Translations under genes and position numbers: made by a program
Origin: an uncultured Oscillibacter sp.
GTDB lineage: Bacteria; Bacillota; Clostridia; Oscillospirales; Oscillospiraceae
Length of the DNA stretch: 64,000 nt
Assembly (NCBI GenBank): GCA_950097265.1
Contig: CATNDJ010000007.1
Span: forward strand, 20,908 to 84,907
Direction: 5' to 3'
Notes under the pieces: model-generated
Told to the model about the DNA's origin: nothing
Database searches by the model: none
What the model saw: only the letters and a program-made list of their open reading frames with translations
Part shown: piece after piece, positions 38,664-47,143 of the stretch
Numbering within the stretch: the stretch's first letter is position 1
How the letters are laid out: every line of letters begins with the position of its first letter

Positions 38664-39554
38664 ATGACGAAAGAAAAGAAAGGCATGTCCGGCGAGACCC
38701 TGTACAAGATTTTCATCTACGTGGTGCTGATCACCCTGGCCGTGGTCATCCTCGTGCCGGTGGCCTGGGTCTTCCTGGCCTCCATCAAGCAGAACAGCGA
38801 GTTCTACGGCAACCCCTGGGCCCTGCCCGCCGGCATTTACTGGCAGAACTTTGTGGACGCCTGGAACTCCGCCAGTATGGGAAGCTACATGCTGAACTCT
38901 GTCCTGGTAACGGCCTTGTCCCTGCTGCTGCTGCTGGTGATTGCCCTGCCTGCGGCCTACTGCCTGGCCCGGTTCCGGTTCCGGGGGAGCCGCTTCCTGA
39001 ACACCTGCTTTATGGCGGGACTGTTTATCAACGTGAACTATATCGTGGTGCCCATCTTCCTGATGCTCCGGGACGGGGATATGTGGCTGAAGAACCTGAT
39101 GGGGAACGGCTTTTTGCTGAACAACCTGGTGGTCCTGGCGGTGGTGTACGCCTCCACGGCCCTGCCGTTTACCATTTACCTCCTCTCCGGCTACTTCGCA
39201 ACGCTGCCCCACGACTTTGAGGAGGCCGCCTACATCGACGGCGCGGGCTATGGGCAGGCCATGATCCGCATCATCTTCCCCATGGCCCAGCCCTCCATCA
39301 TCACCATCATCCTGTTCAACTTCCTCTCCTTCTGGAACGAGTACATTATCTCCATGACGCTGATGAGCAATGCCCAGGGCCAGAAGACCCTGCCCGTGGG
39401 CCTTTTGAACCTGATGCAGGCCCAGCAGTCCTCGGCGGAGTACGGCATTTTGTACGCGGGCCTGGTGCTGGTGATGCTGCCCACGCTGATCCTCTATATG
39501 TGCGTGCAGAAGAAGCTGACCCAGGGCATGACCGTGGGCGGCCTGAAAGGATAA
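38664..39554 (+). CDS. sugar ABC transporter permease (MalG-type)
   Basis: multi-TM; EEAAYIDGAGYGQAMIRIIFPMAQPSI EAA motif. Confidence 0.93.
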   Translation: MTKEKKGMSGETLYKIFIYVVLITLAVVILVPVAWVFLASIKQNSEFYGNPWALPAGIYWQNFVDAWNSASMGSYMLNSVLVTALSLLLLLVIALPAAYCLARFRFRGSRFLNTCFMAGLFINVNYIVVPIFLMLRDGDMWLKNLMGNGFLLNNLVVLAVVYASTALPFTIYLLSGYFATLPHDFEEAAYIDGAGYGQAMIRIIFPMAQPSIITIILFNFLSFWNEYIISMTLMSNAQGQKTLPVGLLNLMQAQQSSAEYGILYAGLVLVMLPTLILYMCVQKKLTQGMTVGGLKG

Positions 39555-39563
39555 GGTGACGGC

Positions 39564-39770
39564 ATGAAATTTTGGAAAGAGCACACCGGCCTCCGGGCGC
39601 TGTTTATCGCGGGCTTCTTTTTCCTGGGGCTGTTCCTGGTGATTGCCGGCTGGAAGCAGACGGGGCAGCTGCCCGGCCTGGGGCTGATGATCCTGGGGGT
39701 CGTCCTGCTGCTGGCGGCGCTGATGATTTACAACAAGCCCTTTGAAGGAGATAAAGGCCCCGGGCTCTAA
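39564..39770 (+). CDS. small two-TM membrane protein (68 aa)
   Basis: in-operon ORF, two hydrophobic segments, between permease and GH112 genes. Confidence 0.65.
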   Translation: MKFWKEHTGLRALFIAGFFFLGLFLVIAGWKQTGQLPGLGLMILGVVLLLAALMIYNKPFEGDKGPGL

Positions 39771-39782
39771 GGAGTGTAACGC

Positions 39783-41951
39783 ATGACAGATTTACAGAAC
39801 AAGGGCCGGGTGACCATCCCCACGGACGTGGACGTGGTCCCCGAGACCCTGGCCCTGCTGGAGCGCTGGGGGGCGGACGCCATCCGGGACTGCGACGGCA
39901 CAGACTACCCCGAGGAGCTGAAATCCGCCGACGCCAAGGTCTACGCCACCTACTACACCACCCGGAAGGACAACGCCTGGGCGAAAGCCAACCCCGACGA
40001 GGTACAGCAGTGCTACATACAGACGTCCTTCCACACGGCGGCGGGAGGCCCCCTGACCATCCCGCTTTTGAAGGGGGTCAGCGGGGAACTGCTGAAGGTC
40101 AACGACCGGGACGACGTGAAGCGCTGGTGGGAGGTCATGGACCGGACCACAGGCCGGCCCCTGGACCCGGGAGCCTGGGACTACGACGCGGGACGGGGTT
40201 CCGTGGTCATCCCTGCGCCGGAGGACTTTCACGACTACACCGTCAGCTTCCTGGCCTACCTCATCTGGGACCCGGTTCACATGTACAACGCCGTCACCAA
40301 CGGCTGGAAGGACTTCGAGCACCAAATTACCTTCGACGTACGCCAGCCCAAGACCCGGAAGTTTACTATGGAGCGGTTGCGGCGTTTCATCCAGGAGCAC
40401 CCCTATGTGGACGTGATCCGCTACACCACCTTCTTCCACCAGTTCACCCTGATCTTCGACGAGCTGCGGCGGGAGAAGTACGTGGACTGGTACGGCTACT
40501 CCGCCTCCGTGTCCCCCTATATCCTGGAGCGCTTCGAGAAGGAGGCGGGCTACAAATTCCGGCCGGAATTTATAATCGACCAGGGGTATTATAACAACCA
40601 GTATCGGGTTCCCTCCAAGGAGTACAAGGATTTCTGCGCCTTCCAGCGCCGGGAGGTGGCGCTTCTCGCGAAGGAGATGGTGGATCTCACTCATGAGCTG
40701 GGCAAAGAGGCCATGATGTTCCTGGGGGACCACTGGATCGGCACGGAGCCCTATCTGGAGGAGTTCAAGTCCATCGGCCTGGACGCGGTGGTGGGCAGCG
40801 TGGGCAACGGGTCCACCCTGCGCCTCATCTCCGACATCCCCGGGGTGAGGTACACCGAGGGGCGCTTCCTGCCCTACTTCTTCCCGGACACCTTCCACGA
40901 GGGAGGGGACCCGGTGGGAGAGGCCCGGGAAAACTGGGTCACCGCCCGGCGGGCCATCCTGCGCAAGCCCATTGACCGCATTGGCTACGGCGGTTACCTG
41001 AAGCTGGCCTGTGGGTTCCCGGAGTTCGTGGATTACGTGGAGTCCGTGTGCCGGGAGTTCCGGGAGCTGTACGGGCGCATCGGCGGGGCCAAGCCCTACT
41101 GCGCCAAGACGGTGGCGGTGCTGAACTGCTGGGGCCGGTCCCGGTCCTGGGGCTGCCACATGGTGCACCACGCCCTGTACCAGAAGCAGAACTACTCCTA
41201 CGCCGGGCTGATCGAGGCCCTGTCCGGTGCGCCCTTCGACGTGCGCTTTTTGAGCTTCGACGACCTGAAGGCCAACCCTCAAGCCTTGGACGGCGTGGAC
41301 GTGCTGCTGAACATCGGCGGTGGGGACACGGCCCACACCGGCGGGGCCGTCTGGGAGGACCCGAACGTGTCCTCCGCCGTGAAACGGTTCGTCTGGAACG
41401 GCGGCGGCTTCATTGGCGTGGGCGAGCCCTCCGGACACCAGTACCAGGGACGCTATTTCCAGATGGCCCCCGTACTGGGAGTTGAAAAGGAGACGGGCTT
41501 TACACTGGGCTACGACAAGTACAACTGGGAGGAGCACCCTGACCACTTCATCCTGGCGGATGCGGAGGGGCCCGTGGACTTCGGCGAGGGCCAGCGGAGC
41601 GTCTACGCCCTGGAGGGGGCGGAAGTGCTGGTCCAGCGGGACCGGGAGGTCCAGCTGGCGGTGAACGCCTTCGGCTCCGGCCGGGGGGTGTATGTCTCGG
41701 GTCTGCCCTATTCCTTCGAGAACTGCCGCCTGCTCCACCGGGCCATCCTGTGGGCCGCCCACGGGGAGGCGAACCTGGAGAAGTGGTTTTCCTCCAACTG
41801 CCGCGCGGAGGTGCACGCCTATGTGGAGAGCGGGCGCTTCTGCGTGGTGAACAACACCTACGAGTCCCAGAGCACCACGGTCTTCCGCGGAGACGGGTCC
41901 GGTTTCCCCCTGGAGCTGGCCCCGGGGGAAATCTGCTGGTACGAGATTTGA
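39783..41951 (+). CDS. lnpA: GH112 1,3-beta-galactosyl-N-acetylhexosamine (galacto-N-biose/lacto-N-biose) phosphorylase
   Basis: MTDLQNKGRVTIPTDVDVVPETLALLERWGADAIRDCDGTDYPEEL...YGYSASVSPYILERFEKEAGYKFRPEFIIDQGYYNNQYRVPS...FLGDHWIGTEPY; GH112-like throughout. Confidence 0.92.
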   Translation: MTDLQNKGRVTIPTDVDVVPETLALLERWGADAIRDCDGTDYPEELKSADAKVYATYYTTRKDNAWAKANPDEVQQCYIQTSFHTAAGGPLTIPLLKGVSGELLKVNDRDDVKRWWEVMDRTTGRPLDPGAWDYDAGRGSVVIPAPEDFHDYTVSFLAYLIWDPVHMYNAVTNGWKDFEHQITFDVRQPKTRKFTMERLRRFIQEHPYVDVIRYTTFFHQFTLIFDELRREKYVDWYGYSASVSPYILERFEKEAGYKFRPEFIIDQGYYNNQYRVPSKEYKDFCAFQRREVALLAKEMVDLTHELGKEAMMFLGDHWIGTEPYLEEFKSIGLDAVVGSVGNGSTLRLISDIPGVRYTEGRFLPYFFPDTFHEGGDPVGEARENWVTARRAILRKPIDRIGYGGYLKLACGFPEFVDYVESVCREFRELYGRIGGAKPYCAKTVAVLNCWGRSRSWGCHMVHHALYQKQNYSYAGLIEALSGAPFDVRFLSFDDLKANPQALDGVDVLLNIGGGDTAHTGGAVWEDPNVSSAVKRFVWNGGGFIGVGEPSGHQYQGRYFQMAPVLGVEKETGFTLGYDKYNWEEHPDHFILADAEGPVDFGEGQRSVYALEGAEVLVQRDREVQLAVNAFGSGRGVYVSGLPYSFENCRLLHRAILWAAHGEANLEKWFSSNCRAEVHAYVESGRFCVVNNTYESQSTTVFRGDGSGFPLELAPGEICWYEI

Positions 41952-42006
41952 CGGCCCGCCCGGCGTTTCCGATTTTGGAAGCGCCGGGCGGTTTTGCGCA
42001 TAGCCC

Positions 42007-42035
42007 TTGTAAAAGGCCGTCGCCTGTGGTAGAAT
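42007..42035 (+). promoter_or_regulatory. promoter TTGTAA-N17-TAGAAT
   Basis: hexamer spacing upstream of 42069. Confidence 0.5.
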
Positions 42036-42068
42036 AGAAGAGAAATTTTGAGAGGAAGCGGTGGCCCT

Positions 42069-42698
42069 ATGGAAAATTATTCCTTTAAAAGCGTGGCCTT
42101 CGGCGGGTTCGATAAGCAGGACGTGGTGCGGTATCTGGAGCAGGCTTCGGAAAAGTCCGCCGCCGCCCAGCGGGAGCTGGAGACGGAAAACAAGACCCTG
42201 CGCAAACAGGCGGAGGAGCGGGCGGAGGAGCTGGAGCGCCTCCGGGCCCAGGTGGAGGAGCTGACTGCGGAGCGGGACGGGCTCCGGGAGAAGCTGGAGA
42301 CGGAATCCGCCGCCCGGGCGGATCTGGAGCCCCTGCGGGCCCTGGAGCAGGACGTGGCCCGGCTGACTGCGGAGCGGGACGCCCTGAGGCCCGACGCGGA
42401 GAGCTACGCCCGGTTTCGGGAGCGCCTGGGGACCATCGAGTGCGAGGCCCGGAACCGGGCCGACGACCTGGAGGAGGAGGCCGCCGCCCAGACCCGCCGG
42501 ACGCTGGCGGAGTTCCAAAGCCGCTATCAGCGGCTGATGAGCGCTTTCGAGTCCACTGCCGGGCACGTGAACGGCGAGCTGCGGAAGATTGAGGTGACCC
42601 TCAGCCAGCTCCCCCGGGCCCTGGACCAGACGGGGGCGGAGCTGAACGAGCTGGCCGCCCGGCTGGAAAAGAAGCCGGAGGAGAAGGGCCGGGAATGA
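42069..42698 (+). CDS. coiled-coil protein with DivIVA-like N-terminus
   Basis: MENYSFKSVAFGGFDKQDVVRYLEQASEKSAAAQRELETENKTLRKQ... Confidence 0.7.
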   Translation: MENYSFKSVAFGGFDKQDVVRYLEQASEKSAAAQRELETENKTLRKQAEERAEELERLRAQVEELTAERDGLREKLETESAARADLEPLRALEQDVARLTAERDALRPDAESYARFRERLGTIECEARNRADDLEEEAAAQTRRTLAEFQSRYQRLMSAFESTAGHVNGELRKIEVTLSQLPRALDQTGAELNELAARLEKKPEEKGRE

Positions 42699-42749
42699 AA
42701 AAGCGCGCCCTGGGAAAGCTACTCCAAACCTTTGGAAGGAGAGATTCCC

Positions 42750-42968
42750 ATGGCACATTTGAGCACTTATTTTTCCCTGGAGAACGCCGGGGACAAGCAC
42801 GACGAGAAGCTTTTAAAGCAGGGGCTGGACATGCTGCCCGGCGTCACCTCCGTCAGCCTCAGCGACCGGGGCTGCGTGGCGGTGGACTACGATTCCACCG
42901 GCGTGCGCCAGGAGCAGATCCGCCGGAAGGTCGAGGAGCTGGGCTACCAGCTCAAGGCCGAAGACTGA
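42750..42968 (+). CDS. HMA-like (heavy-metal-associated fold) small protein lacking the CxxC motif
   Basis: LENAGDKHDEKLLKQGLDMLPGVTSVSLSDRGCVAVDYDSTGVRQEQIRRKVEELGYQL. Confidence 0.65.
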   Translation: MAHLSTYFSLENAGDKHDEKLLKQGLDMLPGVTSVSLSDRGCVAVDYDSTGVRQEQIRRKVEELGYQLKAED

Positions 42969-42974
42969 AAAAAC

Positions 42975-43003
42975 TTGACACGGCGGACAAGTCCTGCTAA
43001 TAT
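42975..43003 (+). promoter_or_regulatory. promoter TTGACA-N17-TAATAT for the T-box transcript
   Basis: consensus hexamers and spacing. Confidence 0.75.
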
Positions 43004-43009
43004 ACTGAG

Positions 43010-43240
43010 AGAGTCAAGTGAATAACTGCGATGATCGGAAAGAGTAACGGTCACCCCGAAGAACAGAGAGGGCGCGTCACCGGCTGCAAGCGCGCCTGCG
43101 GAGGGAGCCGTGAAGTGCGTCCGTGAGCGAGAGGGGGAAAGCCCCTCCGCCCGGCCCCCGTCAAGGGCCCCTTGAGTGATAAATGAGAGTGGAACCGCGA
43201 TTCGTCGCCTCTCGTACTTCGGTACGGGAGGCGCTTTTCA
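43010..43240 (+). promoter_or_regulatory. T-box leader, probable Cys specificity (specifier TGC 43116-43118)
   Basis: AGAGAGG element, GAGTGGAACCGCGATTCGTCGCCTC (T-box AGNGTGGNACCGCG), followed by terminator; upstream of cysE-cysS. Confidence 0.88.
43206..43238 (+). terminator. T-box attenuator terminator
   Basis: CGCCTCTCGTAC-TTCG-GTACGGGAGGCG-CTTTT. Confidence 0.85.
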
Positions 43241-43272
43241 CTTCCTCCCGGCCCGGCAAGGAGTGATGTTGG

Positions 43273-43938
43273 ATGTATTTGACTCGCCTGGGGGGCCTGC
43301 TGGCCGCCTACCAGCGCCGGGACCCCGCGGCCCGGAGCAAGCTGGAAGTTTTTCTGCTCTACCCCGGGGTGCATGCGCTGCTGTGGCACCGGGCGGCCCA
43401 CTGGCTGTATCTCCGCCGCCGGTATTTCCTGGCCCGCTGGATTTCCCAGCATGCCCGGAATAAGACCGGCATCGAAATTCACCCCGGGGCCACCATCGGG
43501 CGGCGGCTGGTCATCGACCACGGGATGGGCATCGTCATCGGCGAGACCGCCGAAATCGGGGACGACTGCCTGCTCTATCAGGGGGTGACCCTGGGGGGCA
43601 CCGGGAAGGACCAGGGAAAGCGCCATCCCACCCTGGGGAACAACGTAATGGTAGGGTCCGGGGCCCGGGTGCTGGGGCCCTTCAAGGTGGGGGACAACGC
43701 CCGCATCGCCGCCGGGGCGGTGGTGCTGCGGGAAGTGCCCCCGGGGTCCACCGCCGTGGGCGTTCCGGCCCGGATTGTCCGGGTGGACGGCTGCCCCGTG
43801 TACTACGCCGACGACGTGGACCAGATCAGCGTCCAGGACCCGGTACGGGAGGAGCTGGAACGGCTGGCCCGGCAGGTGGAGAAGCTGGAGCGGTCCCTGG
43901 AGGGCCGAAAGGAGACCGGCCGGAAGCGGCCCGCGTAG
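43273..43938 (+). CDS. cysE: serine O-acetyltransferase
   Basis: hexapeptide repeats; [69 protein letters not shown]. Confidence 0.93.
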   Translation: MYLTRLGGLLAAYQRRDPAARSKLEVFLLYPGVHALLWHRAAHWLYLRRRYFLARWISQHARNKTGIEIHPGATIGRRLVIDHGMGIVIGETAEIGDDCLLYQGVTLGGTGKDQGKRHPTLGNNVMVGSGARVLGPFKVGDNARIAAGAVVLREVPPGSTAVGVPARIVRVDGCPVYYADDVDQISVQDPVREELERLARQVEKLERSLEGRKETGRKRPA

Positions 43939-43993
43939 CCAACGGTAAAAAGAGGGCCGCCGGAAACGGCCCCATAAAATGGAGGATGAAACC

Positions 43994-45436
43994 ATGTATC
44001 TATACAATTCCGCGACCCACAAAAAAGAGGAGTTTAAAACCCACACCCCCGGCCGGGTGGAGATGTACACCTGCGGCCCGACGGTTTACCACTTCGCCCA
44101 CATCGGGAACCTCCGGAGCTATATCATGGAGGACGTGCTGGAAAAATACCTCCGCTTCGCCGGGTACGACGTGAACCGGGTCATGAACATCACGGACGTG
44201 GGGCACCTCTCCAGCGACGCCGACACCGGAGAGGATAAAATGCTCAAGGGCGCGAAGCGGGAAAACAAGACGGTGATGGACATCGCCAAATTTTACACCG
44301 ACGCGTTCTTCGACGACTGCCGGAAACTAAACATCAAGACTCCCGACGTGGTCCAGCCCGCCACGGGGTGCATCGGCGAGTATATCAAAATCATCTCCAA
44401 GCTGGTGGACACCGGCTACGCGTATCTTGCCGGAGGGAACGTGTACTTCGACAGCTCCAAGCTGGAACGGTACTACATTTTCAACGACCACGACGAGGAG
44501 GACCTGGCCGTGGGCGTCCGGGAGGGCGTGGAGGAGGACTCCAACAAGCGGAACAAAAACGACTTCGTCCTCTGGTTCACCAAGAGCAAGTTTGAGGATC
44601 AGGCCCTCAAATGGGACTCCCCCTGGGGCGTGGGTTACCCCGGCTGGCACATCGAGTGCTCCGGCATCTCCATGAAGTACAACGGGGAATACCTGGACCT
44701 GCACTGCGGCGGCGTGGACAACGCCTTCCCCCACCACACTAACGAAATCGCCCAGTCGGAGAGCTACCTGGGCCACCCCTGGTGCCCCCACTGGTTCCAT
44801 GTCCACCACCTGAACGACCCGGCGGGAAAGATGTCCAAGTCTAAGGGGGAGTTTCTGACCGTCTCCCTGCTGGAGGAGAAGGGCTACGACCCCTTGGCCT
44901 ACCGCTGGTTCTGCCTCCAGAGCCACTACCGGAAAACGCTGGTATTCTCTTGGGAGAACCTGGACAATGCCGCTGCCGGCTATACCAAGCTCCTCAGCCG
45001 CATCGCGGCGCTGAAGCCCGAGGGAGACGTGGACCAGGCGGTGTTCGGCGAGTGCCGGGCGAAGTTCCTCCAGCAGGTGGGGAACGACCTGAACACCTCC
45101 ATGGCCGTGACGGCGGTCTTTGACGCGCTGAAAGCGAAGACCAACGACGCCACGAAACTGGCCGTCATCGGGGAGTTCGACAAGGTGCTGTCCCTGAGCC
45201 TGCTGGAGAAGGCGGCGGCCCTCCGGGAGAAGGCGGCCCAGATGGTCCAGACCGGCGGCGGGGATTACGTCATCACCGGCGAGGGAGACCCGGACGTCGA
45301 CGCCAAGGTCCTGGCCCGGTACGAGGCCAAGAAGGCCAAGAACTTCGCCGAGGCGGACCGCATCCGGGATGAGCTGAAGGCCCAGGGCATCGAGGTCACC
45401 GACGTGAAGGGCGGGGCCTCCTGGAAGAGAGTGTAA
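43994..45436 (+). CDS. cysS: cysteinyl-tRNA synthetase
   Basis: MYLYNSATHKKEEFKTHTPGRVEMYTCGPTVYHFAHIGNLRSY...; KMSKSKGEF. Confidence 0.97.
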   Translation: MYLYNSATHKKEEFKTHTPGRVEMYTCGPTVYHFAHIGNLRSYIMEDVLEKYLRFAGYDVNRVMNITDVGHLSSDADTGEDKMLKGAKRENKTVMDIAKFYTDAFFDDCRKLNIKTPDVVQPATGCIGEYIKIISKLVDTGYAYLAGGNVYFDSSKLERYYIFNDHDEEDLAVGVREGVEEDSNKRNKNDFVLWFTKSKFEDQALKWDSPWGVGYPGWHIECSGISMKYNGEYLDLHCGGVDNAFPHHTNEIAQSESYLGHPWCPHWFHVHHLNDPAGKMSKSKGEFLTVSLLEEKGYDPLAYRWFCLQSHYRKTLVFSWENLDNAAAGYTKLLSRIAALKPEGDVDQAVFGECRAKFLQQVGNDLNTSMAVTAVFDALKAKTNDATKLAVIGEFDKVLSLSLLEKAAALREKAAQMVQTGGGDYVITGEGDPDVDAKVLARYEAKKAKNFAEADRIRDELKAQGIEVTDVKGGASWKRV

Positions 45437-45447
45437 GCGAAAATAGG

Positions 45448-45480
45448 AGCGCCCCCGTCGAAAGACGGGGGCGCTTTTTT
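45448..45480. terminator. intrinsic terminator
   Basis: AGCGCCCCCGTC-GAAA-GACGGGGGCGCT-TTTTT. Confidence 0.85.
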
Positions 45481-46990
45481 AGTTTCGTCCAACCGCTCCG
45501 GCGGAGTCCTTGAGGAGCACGTCGTGGGCCCCTCCCTCCACGATGGAGACGGAGCTGACCAGGGTCAGCTTGGCCTTCTCCCGGAGTTCGGGGATGGTCA
45601 GCGCGCCGCAGTTGCACATGGTGGAGCGAATCTTGGCCAGGGTGGTGGCCATGCCGTCCGCCAGGGCGCCGGCGTAGGGGACGTAGGAGTCCACGCCCTC
45701 CTCAAAGGAGAGCTTGGCCGCGCCGCCCAGGTCGTAGCGCTGCCAGTTCCGGGCCCTGGCGCTGCCCTCACCCCAGTACTCCTTCATATAGCTGCCGCCG
45801 ATGAGGATTTTGCTGGTGGGGGACTCGTCAAACCGGGAGAAGTACCGGCCCAGCATGCAGAAGTCCGCGCCCATGGCCAGGGCCAGGGTGATGTGGTAAT
45901 CCTGGACGATGCCGCCGTCGGCGCAGATGGGGACGTAGACGCCGGTTTCCTCGAAGTAGCGGTCCCGCTCCGCCGCCACGTCGATGACCGCCGTGGCCTG
46001 GCCCCGGCCGATGCCCTTGGTCTCCCGGGTAATGCAGATGGAGCCGCCGCCGATGCCGATTTTCACGAAGTCCGCCCCGGCGTCCGCCAGGAAGCGGAAG
46101 CCCTCGCCGTCCACCACGTTGCCCGCGCCCACCTTCACTGTGTCGCCGTAGCGGTCCCGGATCCACTTCAGAGTCCGGGCCTGCCACTCGGAGTAGCCCT
46201 CGGAGGAGTCGATGACCAGCACATCCACCCCGGCGTCCACCAGGGCGGGGACCCGCTCGGCATAGTCCCGGGTGTTGATGCCCGCGCCCACCACATAGCG
46301 CTTCCGGCTGTCCAGCAGCTCCAGGGGGTTGCCCTTGTGGGAGTCGTAGTCCTTCCGGAAGACGAAGCTGACCAGGCGGCCGTCCTTGGAGACGATGGGC
46401 AGGGCGTTGAGCTTCCGATCCCAGATGATGTCGTTGGCCTCCTTCAGGCTGGTGCCCTCCGGGGCGTAGATGAGCTTGTCAAAGGGAGTCATGAAGTCCG
46501 TGACGGGAGTAGCGGGGTCCAGGCGGCTGACCCGGTAATCCCGGCTGGTGACCAGGCCTAAGAGTTTTCCCGTGCCGGTGCCGTCGCCGGTGACGGCCAT
46601 GGTGGAGTGGCCGGAGCGGGCTTTCAGGGCCAGCACGTCCGCCAGGGTGTCCCCAATCCGCAGATTGGAGTCGCTGGTGACGAAGCCCGCCTTGTAATTC
46701 TTCACCCGGCGGACCATCTCGGCCTGCTGCTCCACGGGCTGGGAGACGAAGATGAAGGCGATGCCGCCTTCCCGGGCAAGGCCGATGCCCATCTGCTCGC
46801 CGGAGACCGCCTGCATGACGGCGGAGACCATGGGCACGTTCATGGTCAGGGGGCACTCTTCGCCCTTCTTGAACTTCACCACCGGCGTTTTCAGGGTCAC
46901 GTTGGCGGGGATGCACTCGGCGGAGGAGTAGCCGGGGACCAGCAGATATTCGCTGAAGGTGTGGGAGGGCTCGGAGAAAAAGTAGGCCAT
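45479..46990 (-). CDS. guaB: IMP dehydrogenase
   Basis: TBS/CBS domain and [24 protein letters not shown] catalytic loop. Confidence 0.94.
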   Translation of the reverse strand: MAYFFSEPSHTFSEYLLVPGYSSAECIPANVTLKTPVVKFKKGEECPLTMNVPMVSAVMQAVSGEQMGIGLAREGGIAFIFVSQPVEQQAEMVRRVKNYKAGFVTSDSNLRIGDTLADVLALKARSGHSTMAVTGDGTGTGKLLGLVTSRDYRVSRLDPATPVTDFMTPFDKLIYAPEGTSLKEANDIIWDRKLNALPIVSKDGRLVSFVFRKDYDSHKGNPLELLDSRKRYVVGAGINTRDYAERVPALVDAGVDVLVIDSSEGYSEWQARTLKWIRDRYGDTVKVGAGNVVDGEGFRFLADAGADFVKIGIGGGSICITRETKGIGRGQATAVIDVAAERDRYFEETGVYVPICADGGIVQDYHITLALAMGADFCMLGRYFSRFDESPTSKILIGGSYMKEYWGEGSARARNWQRYDLGGAAKLSFEEGVDSYVPYAGALADGMATTLAKIRSTMCNCGALTIPELREKAKLTLVSSVSIVEGGAHDVLLKDSAGAVGRN

Positions 46991-47143
46991 GGCGGACACC
47001 TCGTTTCTATAAATTTTAGGCAGTATACAGGATATCAAAGAGATTGTCAACCCCTGATTTTATGAGCTTTTCGTTGCCGTCGTTTTGGCTTGGTATATTA
47101 CCAGGCGCCAGAGCGAGTGAAAGTTCTTTTGGTTACTTTTTTT

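Noticed and set aside
39792-42800. 1002-aa minus-strand ORF
   Set aside because: Antisense to the GH112 gene and downstream coding genes; composition (His/Gly/Val/Leu-rich) is the usual artefact of GC-rich codon bias on the opposite strand, and it has no recognisable domain.
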